Source of the DNA: Prionace glauca | Taxonomy: Eukaryota > Chordata > Chondrichthyes > Carcharhiniformes > Carcharhinidae | Reading direction: 5' to 3' | DNA: 64,000 nt | NCBI GenBank assembly: GCA_037974335.1 | Contig: CM075728.1 | Span: 112,835,476 to 112,899,475 of the forward strand | Part shown: piece after piece, positions 57,636 through 64,000 of the stretch | Layout: each line of letters opens with the position of its first letter | How positions within the stretch are numbered: position 1 is the stretch's first letter | Notes under the pieces: model-generated | The model's database searches: none | Told to the model about the DNA's origin: nothing | What the model saw: the letters and a program-made list of their open reading frames with translations, nothing else | Position numbers and translations under genes: made by a program

Positions 57636-58235
57636 TAGAGGATGGATAGAGTTATAGAAGTTTACAGTGTGAAAACAGGTCCCTCGGCCCAACTTGTCCA
57701 TGACGCCTTTTTTTTAAAACTCCTAAACTAATCCCGATTTGGCCCATATCCCTCTATACCCATTGTACCCCTCAGCCTCCTACGCTCCAGAGAAAAAAGT
57801 CCCAGTCTATCCAACCTCTCCTTATAACTCAATCCATCATGTGCAGGTAGCATCCTAGTAAATCTTTTCTGCACTCTTTCTGGTTTAATAATACCCTTTC
57901 TATAACAGGGTGACCAGAACTGTACACAGTATTCCAAGAGTGGCCTGAATAATATCTTATACAACTTCAACAAGACATTCCAACTCCTGTATTCAATGTT
58001 CTGACCGATGAAACCAAGCATTCCCAATGCCTTCTTCACCACTCTGTCCACCTGAGACTCCACTTTCAAGGAGCTGAACATGTACCTCAAGATCTCTTTG
58101 TTCTGTAAATCTTCCCAAAGTCCTACCATTAACTAAGCAAGTCAATCCACCAAAACGCATCATCTTGCATTGGTCTGAATTAAACTCCATCTGCCATTCG
58201 TCAGCCCACTGGCCTATTGGAATAAGCAACTATGG
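57636..58235 (-). mobile_element. CR1-type LINE, 3' fragment, minus strand
   Basis: Minus-strand frames carry the C-terminal RT region: 'WQMEFNSDQCKMMRFGG', 'SQVDRVVKKALGMLGFIG', 'RPLLEYCVQFWSPCYRK' and 'ERVQKRFTRMLPAHDGLSY', followed by a tail with 'gtccctcggcccaacttgt'. Two overlapping frames show it is broken. Everything upstream of the palm is missing. Confidence 0.85.
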
Positions 58236-59540
58236 TCAACTTTGGCCAGAACTTGCACAGTGACAGAGATCCTTTCTTTCTCATCCAGAAACGTTGCTGC
58301 CAAATGTGGCATTTTCATGCAGGGTGGGGTGGAATGGGGAGGGGGGGCAGGGGGAGCACAGACAGGAACCCAAATTGAACATCCAGGGTTAACTGAAGCA
58401 GCTCCCATGATTTTTCGCACATCGGGATGGGAGAATTGCGTGACGGCCTTTTCACAGCTTTATGAACGCACGCAATTCTCCCACAGTTGGAGAACAGACA
58501 GAGTCAGGAGCATACTGAAACCGATGGGAAGAGAGGTAAGTAATTTAAATCTATTTTTAATGTATTTTAAATGTGATTATCAGGCCCGGCATGGAATTCT
58601 CCGGGATAGCATCTCCTACCCTGCCAGAATAGTTCTCCCCATGTGGGGAATTAGTGAGACACTGGCAGTGAAGGGGGGAGTGGAGGGAGATACCTCCTGG
58701 GCATGGACACCCTGGCACTGCCCAAGGGGCAGTGCCAAGGGGGTGGGGGCTGGGGGTGTGACCTAGAGGACAAGTGGTGGCCCCAATGGGGTGGGGCTTA
58801 AGGGAAGGGGTGGGGCCAAGAGGCAGAGCTTATATTGGGCAGGACCTAGTGTCGATCAGCGGGGGTGAGGGGTTCCTGCTGCCACTCTGCATTGGGATTG
58901 ATCGGGACTGGAAGGAGGCCAGTGATCGGAGGGGGCCTGCCTCCTGGGGAGTGGCAGTGGGAATCACTACTGCTGGGGGGTGGGGAAGTGCGGAGGGTGG
59001 TGGTGCAGGAGATCAGAGCGTTCCAGGAAGGGGAGGGAGGACATCTTTTAGGGCAAACCAAATAAACTAACTCAAATTCATTGAGGGACAAAGTAAAAGG
59101 GGCAGCTCTCCAAAAGGAGGGGGAACAGCCCGAACAGAAGTACAAAGGAAACTTAAAACATCAAACCATAATGTGATTAGCGGGTAGCCCCTACGGTGCC
59201 CAATGGATGCGGAAAGTGTCGACTGCGCCCACTGACACCGCGTGCTCCCTCTCCAGGGACACCTGGCTACGACTGTAGCCGTGGTAGAGGAGCAGACAGT
59301 CAGAATGGACAACCCCATCAATTGCCTACTGCCTGGACCTGATGGAGAGGGGGGCAGAAGGGTGGGAGGAGGAGCCCAGAAATAGTTGTGGGGGCTTCAG
59401 CACAAGGGTCCTGGGCTGGCCAGTGATTGAGCTGGCCAGCAAACGGGGGGACTGACAGATTGGGGCCACTGTGCACCTGCAGAGGCCCGAAACTGTCTGA
59501 TTCTGATATGAATAGGCCTTGTCCCACAAGCTTTTAATGA
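58236..59540. other. GC-rich region, no gene supported
   Basis: It contains G-runs with quadruplex potential around 58,322-58,360 and several long but low-complexity overlapping frames on both strands. 'ccctggcactgcccaagg' near 58,710 resembles 'ggttggcactgcccaaggcg' near 18,073, so some of it may be an unclassified repeat. Confidence 0.4.
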
Positions 59541-59547
59541 GATTCAC

Positions 59548-59905
59548 GGGCGGCACGGTAGCACAGTGGTTAGCACTGCTGCTTCACAGCTCCAGGGTCC
59601 TGAGTTCGATTCCGGGTTCGGGTCACTGCCTGTGTGGAGTTTGTACATTCTCCTCGTGTCTGCGTGGGTTTTCTCCGGGTGCTCTGGTTTCCTCCCACAG
59701 TCCAAAGATGTGCAGGTTAGGTTCATTGGCTATGCTAAAATTGCCCCTTAGTGTCCTGGGATGTGTAGGTTAGAGGGATTAGCAGGTAAATGTGTAGGGA
59801 TATGGGGATAGGGTCTGGGTGGGATTGTATTCGGTGCAGACTCGATGGGCCGAAGGGCCTGTTTCTGCACTGTAGGGTTCTATGTTCTATGGTTCTATGT
59901 AATCA
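59548..59905 (+). repeat. tRNA-derived SINE (HE1-like), best-preserved copy
   Basis: It begins 'gggcggcacggtagcacagt' and has a B box in 'tgagttcgattccgggttcg', a conserved middle 'cagtccaaagatgtgcaggt', and a 3' tail 'gggccgaagggcctgtttct' ending in (GGTTCTAT)n. The tail matches the 3' end of the CR1 LINE at 50,320-50,372, which suggests that the CR1 machinery mobilised it. Confidence 0.92.
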
Positions 59906-60109
59906 CTGCTTTGCATGGAGCAAGGGAGGTTTGAGTCTGAAGTTGAACTGAAAAACCAGTTTTCTCGCCAATTCATCAACTCTTGGGAGAATTGCAACCA
60001 CAATGTTTACTGATTAGACTCTGACCCATGCAAAGCTTTCCTGCACCTTTTGGTTCCTGTTGACTTCAGGGCCCGAACTGGGAGGATGAGGGTCCCACAA
60101 CAGAGATAT

Positions 60110-60723
60110 CCCAGATTTCCCAGAGCTCCTTGATGATGAACTTGGGCAAATGCTGTCTGGATGTCAAGGATAGTCACTTTCATTTTCCCTCAACTTCAGT
60201 TCTGCTATTCATTCTTGGACCAAGGCTGTTGAAATATCTCCTCAGAGGTCAGTGTCTCTCCACCAGATTCCCCTTTATTTACAAACTCTAATTTATTCAT
60301 TGTATGCCAGAGGTACTCTATCAGAATCCGGAGTGCTAGAACACCCAACACTCCTAGTTTTATATACTTGAGACTCCTGAATGGGCAAGTAATTCTGACC
60401 TCAGTCAGGGAGTTCCTATTCCAAGAGGCCAGCTTCCTGTGCCTGGTTGAAATAATTACAGCTGTAATGCAGTTGCGAGCTGAGTATCCCCAGTGGAACC
60501 CAAACTGAGCATCAGTGAGCAAGTTTTTGCGGATGAAGTGGTGCTTTGAAGCACTGACCACAACAGTTTCCATTACCTTGCTGATTTTTGAGGATAGATT
60601 GGGGCAGTAATTGACTGGGTTGGATTTATCCTGTTTTGTGGACAGAACTTCACTGGGCAATTTATCACATTGACAACCCATGCCAGAATTGTTATTATAC
60701 TGGAGTAGCTTGGCTAGGGACAT
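60110..60723 (-). mobile_element. Jockey-like LINE, RT N-terminal part, minus strand
   Basis: The minus strand reads an RT N-terminal region: 'QDKSNPVNYCPNLSSKISKV', 'HFIRKNLLTDAQFGFHWGYS'. These correspond to the finger and palm start of jockey-like RTs ('NYRP...LLSDAQFGFR'). The frame is damaged afterwards. A 3' part of the same family lies at 61,503-62,800. Confidence 0.75.
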
Positions 60724-60749
60724 GGCAACTTGTGGAGCACCAATCTTCA

Positions 60750-61060
60750 GGGAGGTGGTGGCACAGTAGTATTGTCACTTGATTAGTAATCTGAAGACAC
60801 AGGTTCTGGGGACCTCAGTTCGAATCCCACTATGGCAGAGTGGAATTTAAAAATGAAATAAAGTAACTGGAATTAAAAGTCTAAAAAATGACCGTAAACC
60901 CGTTTAGTTCACTAATGTTGTTTAGGGAAGGAAACCTGCCATCCTTGCCTGGTCTGGCCTACATGTGACTTCAGATCAATGTAGTTGACTCTTAAATGCC
61001 CTCTGAAAAGGCCAAGCAAGCCACTCAGTTGTACTTACAGAAGTTAAGTGGAACAGAAGG
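60750..61060 (+). repeat. tRNA-derived SINE (second family)
   Basis: 'agtagtattgtcacttgatt', B box in 'cagttcgaatcccactatgg', 'ccgtttagttcactaatgtt' and 'ctggtctggcctacatgtga'. It has the best head and B box of its family in the window. Confidence 0.8.
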
Positions 61061-61109
61061 AATAAAACCTGATGGACCGCTCAGTATTGAACTCGATAGT
61101 GGAAATGAC

Positions 61110-61490
61110 AATGGCAAAACCAGCCATGTTAACTCTGCAAAATCCTCCTTACTAACATCTGGGGGCTAGTGCCAAAATTGGGAAAGCTGTCTCACAGACT
61201 ATTAGAGCAACAGCCTGACATAGTCATTCTCAAAGAATCACACCTTACAGCAATGTCTTAAACACCCTATCACTAATTCTGGGTATGTCCCACCAGAAGT
61301 CACAACGCGTCAGTATACAGTCGGGAAGGAATTGCCCTGCGAATCCTCAACACTGCCTCCTGACCTCATGGCATCAGGTCAAACATGGACAAGGAAACCT
61401 TCCAACATGACCACCCCCTCCCTATCGCTGTTGTTGAATCAGCGAGGCCCATTGTCTTCACCTTTACAATAACTGTGTGGTGGTCAATCC
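61110..61490 (+). mobile_element. LINE endonuclease fragment, plus strand
   Basis: Near 61,156-61,260 the plus strand reads 'NIWGLVPKLGKLSHRLLEQQ' then 'PDIVILKESHLTA', which looks like the start of an APE-type endonuclease (PDIVILxE carries the catalytic Glu). Orientation is opposite to the two jockey-like fragments on either side. Confidence 0.55.
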
Positions 61491-61502
61491 TACAAATAGT
61501 GT

Positions 61503-62800
61503 CTTTTTTAAAATTCATTTATTGGACATGGGCGTTGCTGGCTGGCCAGCATTTATTGCCCATCCCTAGTAGCCCTTGAGAAGGTGGTGGTGAGCTGCCT
61601 CCTTGAATCGCTGCAGTTCATGTGCTGGACCTTGACCCACAATGCCATTAGGGAGGGAATGCCAGGATTTTGACTAGTGACTGTGAAGGAACAGCAATAT
61701 ATTTCCAAGTCAGGATGGTGAGTGGCTTGGAGTGGAACTTGCAGGTGATGGTGTTCCCATCTATCTGCTGCTCTTATCCTTCTAGATGGAAGTAGTCATG
61801 GGTTTGGAAGATGCTGTTGAAGGATGTGCGATAAATTGCTGCAGTGCACCTTGTAGATAGTACACACTGCTGCTACTGAGCGTCAGTGGTGGAGAGATTC
61901 AATGTTTGTCGATGTGGTGCCAATCAAGCAGACTGCTTTGTCCTGGATGATGTTAAGCTCCTTCAGTGTTGTTGGAGTTGCAGCTATCCAAGCAAGTGGG
62001 GAGTATTTCTGACTTGTGCGTTGTAGATGGTGGATGGGCTCAGGGGAGTCAGGAGGTGAGTTACTCACCACAATATTCTTAGCCTCTGACCTGCTCTGGT
62101 AGCTACTGTGTTTGTGTGGTGAGTTCAGTTGAGTTACTGGTCAATGGTAATCCCAAGAATGTTGACAGTGGGGGGAATCAGTGATGATAACACCATTGAA
62201 TGTCAAAGGGTGGTGGTTAGAGTATCGCTTATTGGTGATGGTCATTGCCTGGCATTTATGTGGTACAAATGTTACCTGCCACTTACCAGCCCAAACCTGG
62301 ATATTGTCCAGAACTTGTTGCACTTAAACATGGACAGCTTCAATATCTGAGTTGTGAACAATGCTGGACACAATTATCGAGGAACATCCCCACTTCTGAC
62401 CTTATGATGGAAGGAAGGTCAGAGCAGCTGAAGATTGTTGGGCCTAGGACACCAGCCTAACAAACTCCTGCAGAGATGTCCTGGAGCTGGGGTTACTGAC
62501 TCTCCACAACCATCTTCTTATGTACCAGGTATGACTCTAACCAGTGGAGTGTTTGCTCCCTGATACCCATTGACTCCAGTTTGGCTAGGCCTCCTTGATG
62601 CCACAGTCGTGGACAGAGATATCTGTTATAGGTGGATTAGTGAGAGAAGTTGTTTTCCCTCTTGGTTCTCTCATCACCTGCTGCTGGCTCAGTCTAGCAG
62701 CTATGGCTTTCAGCACTTGGCTTGCTCAGTCAGTAGTGATGATAACGAGCCACTTTTGATGATGGTCATTGAACTCCACCAGCCAGAGTATCATGTGCGC
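61503..62800 (-). mobile_element. Jockey-like LINE, C-terminal part and 3' end, minus strand
   Basis: The 3' end is 'catttattgcccatccctag' at 61,550. The minus strand codes 'QVLDNIQVWAGKWQVTF' with 'HKCQAMTITNKR', 'EYSPLAWIAATPTTLKELNI'-like pieces and 'IESLHH'. The frame is broken in several places. The fragment runs up to about 62,600-62,800, where similarity fades. Confidence 0.78.
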
Positions 62801-63164
62801 TTCTAGCCTTCAGTGCATCTTCCAGTTGATTTCTTATCAATTCAACCACTTGGGTGGGGATGGGGTGTCATGGCGGAAGGTTTGCTCAATCCATTGCCCA
62901 GGGCTTTGCCTATATAGGCAGTCAGTCAGGAAGATGTTCAGGCAGTGGGCACAGATTCAGCCTTGGACTGGCAATTAGTCAGAGCACTGCTCTGGGTTGT
63001 GGGCGAGATGGAATTGAGATAGGGATTAAGAAAGGAGAGAGAGAGACAAACAGAATGGGAAAGTAGACAGAGGCATTGTGCAAAAGGTAAGCAAGCAAAA
63101 AGTTGATCTGAGTTTCAGTGGATGAGACATGCAAGCTGTGTTACCCAGGGTTTGTTTGGTTGAT
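62801..63164. other. No gene seen
   Basis: Mixed-composition DNA with no recognisable exon or repeat. Confidence 0.4.
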
Positions 63165-63360
63165 TTAGTGTTATTCCTGGTTTTCTCCCACACTCCAAAG
63201 ATGTGTTAGCTTGATTGGCCATGCTAAATTGCCCTTTGGTGTCAGGGGCATTAGCAGAGTAAATACATGGAGTTAAGGGGATAAGACCTGGGTGAGATTG
63301 TTGTCAGTACAGGCTTAAAAGGCCAAATGGCCTCCTTCTGCACTGTAGTGATTCCAATTT
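63165..63360 (+). repeat. SINE (HE1-like), 3' part
   Basis: 'ggttttctcccacactccaa', 'gattggccatgctaaattgc', 'aggccaaatggcctccttct' and 'gcactgtagtgattcc' follow the 3' half of the SINE at 59,548. The tRNA-like head is missing. Confidence 0.8.
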
Positions 63361-63962
63361 GAAGGTGTACAATATTTCTGTTTATATTCAGTGATTTATG
63401 TTATGTTTCAAATAACTCTAGCTAGGAATGCACAGCACTGCACGTGTATGGTAATGCTGTTACATAAGTTCATGCGGACACTTCTCACCCAGAAAAACCA
63501 AACTCCAGCCTGAACGTTGTGAGTATTGTGGGTTCTCATTGGAATGAAGGTTGTTTCACAGTCGGAATTTTCAGGAATGCAACGACTAAGTAGGATCTCA
63601 CAGTATTCATTGCTCTCTGAATTAATTTGAGAATATTGGAAATTAAGTCACCATACCTGGGCCCAAATAAATTTCACTGTACAGATTATTTGAAGGTAAC
63701 ACTGTTCAACTAGTGTTGACAGCAGTTTAATAAAATTCCAACATGTGGTATTATTAAACGCAGATAAATTTTGTCTAGTTAATTTGAATAATTATTGCAT
63801 ACAATAGTCATTTAATTGTGGAATAATAAAGGGTGAATTCCTGACTTAGTCAGATGCAAATCCAAGTAGAAATCCAATAGTAATAAATAGGCATCATACT
63901 TAAATGTTTGTAAGCTACAATAAAAACACACTGAAAAATCTTTAGCAAAGAAAGGAACGTAC
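63361..63962. other. Intron, no feature seen
   Basis: AT-rich sequence downstream of the right-edge Ig exon on the minus strand. Confidence 0.45.
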
Positions 63963-64000
63963 CAATCACTCGGAGTGTACTTTCTTGTGAAATGCCATCA
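63963..64000 (-). CDS. 3' end of an Ig-domain exon (runs off the window)
   Basis: The visible 38 bp read 'DGISQESTLRVIG' and end in a donor ATTG/GTACGT, phase 1. The ending matches exon B ('EKKEITLYVIG', ATTG/GTATGT), so this is probably the last strand of a B-like Ig domain. It lies upstream of the transmembrane exon at 57.2 kb on the same strand. Confidence 0.6.

Noticed and set aside
58242-58766. 174-residue plus-strand frame and neighbours in the GC-rich block
   Set aside because: Low-complexity Gly/Trp/Arg-rich translation in a G-rich strand with overlapping frames on both strands; likely chance.
1-64000. tRNA genes suggested by B-box-like sequences
   Set aside because: Each B box found lies inside a SINE with a matching body; no independent cloverleaf was seen.

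Overview
The window is vertebrate nuclear DNA, most likely from a shark or other elasmobranch. I infer this from CR1-type LINEs with the 'ataagaaataggagcagg' 3' end, tRNA-derived SINEs with a 'gttcgattcc' B box, a jockey-like LINE whose reverse transcriptase and 3' end look like a repeat familiar from sharks, and immunoglobulin-superfamily (IgSF) exons split by long introns. There is no bacterial-style gene organisation. Most long open frames belong to retrotransposons or are their antisense shadows.

Host-gene content is thin and all on the minus strand. It consists of phase-1/phase-1 exons coding Ig domains: a right-edge partial Ig exon (63,963-64,000), a transmembrane exon (57,176-57,286), three consecutive Ig exons A, B and C (41,450-41,875; 40,830-41,207; 40,281-40,589), three further copies of exon C, each with a truncated copy of exon B, and a lone Ig-like exon at about 17.05-17.34 kb. 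They look like parts of one or more IgSF surface-receptor genes with C1-type domains. SIRP-like or tapasin-like proteins are possible relatives, but I cannot name the gene. No leader, V or cytoplasmic exon could be assigned.

The most striking structure is a four-copy direct tandem array at 18,895-41,092 with a period of 5,567 bp. Each unit carries exon C, all or part of exon B, a SINE, a jockey-like LINE fragment and a 1.86-kb CR1 LINE. Copies 2 and 3 are hybrids: their left ~0.5 kb matches copy 4 and the rest matches copy 1. This points to unequal crossing-over inside a shared stretch of about 80 bp, after an older duplication whose junction lies inside exon B.

Left of the array (1-18.9 kb) are LINE, SINE and solo-LTR remains. 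They include a head-to-head pair of CR1 LINEs (7,606-11,655) that appears inserted inside another CR1 element. Right of the array (42-56 kb) are remains of Ty1/copia-like LTR retrotransposons: one is split by a nearly full-length 4.35-kb CR1 LINE (46,023-50,372), another carries a solo LTR of a different family. The last 8 kb hold the transmembrane exon, CR1 and jockey-like LINE pieces, several SINEs and GC-rich DNA with no gene that I can see.
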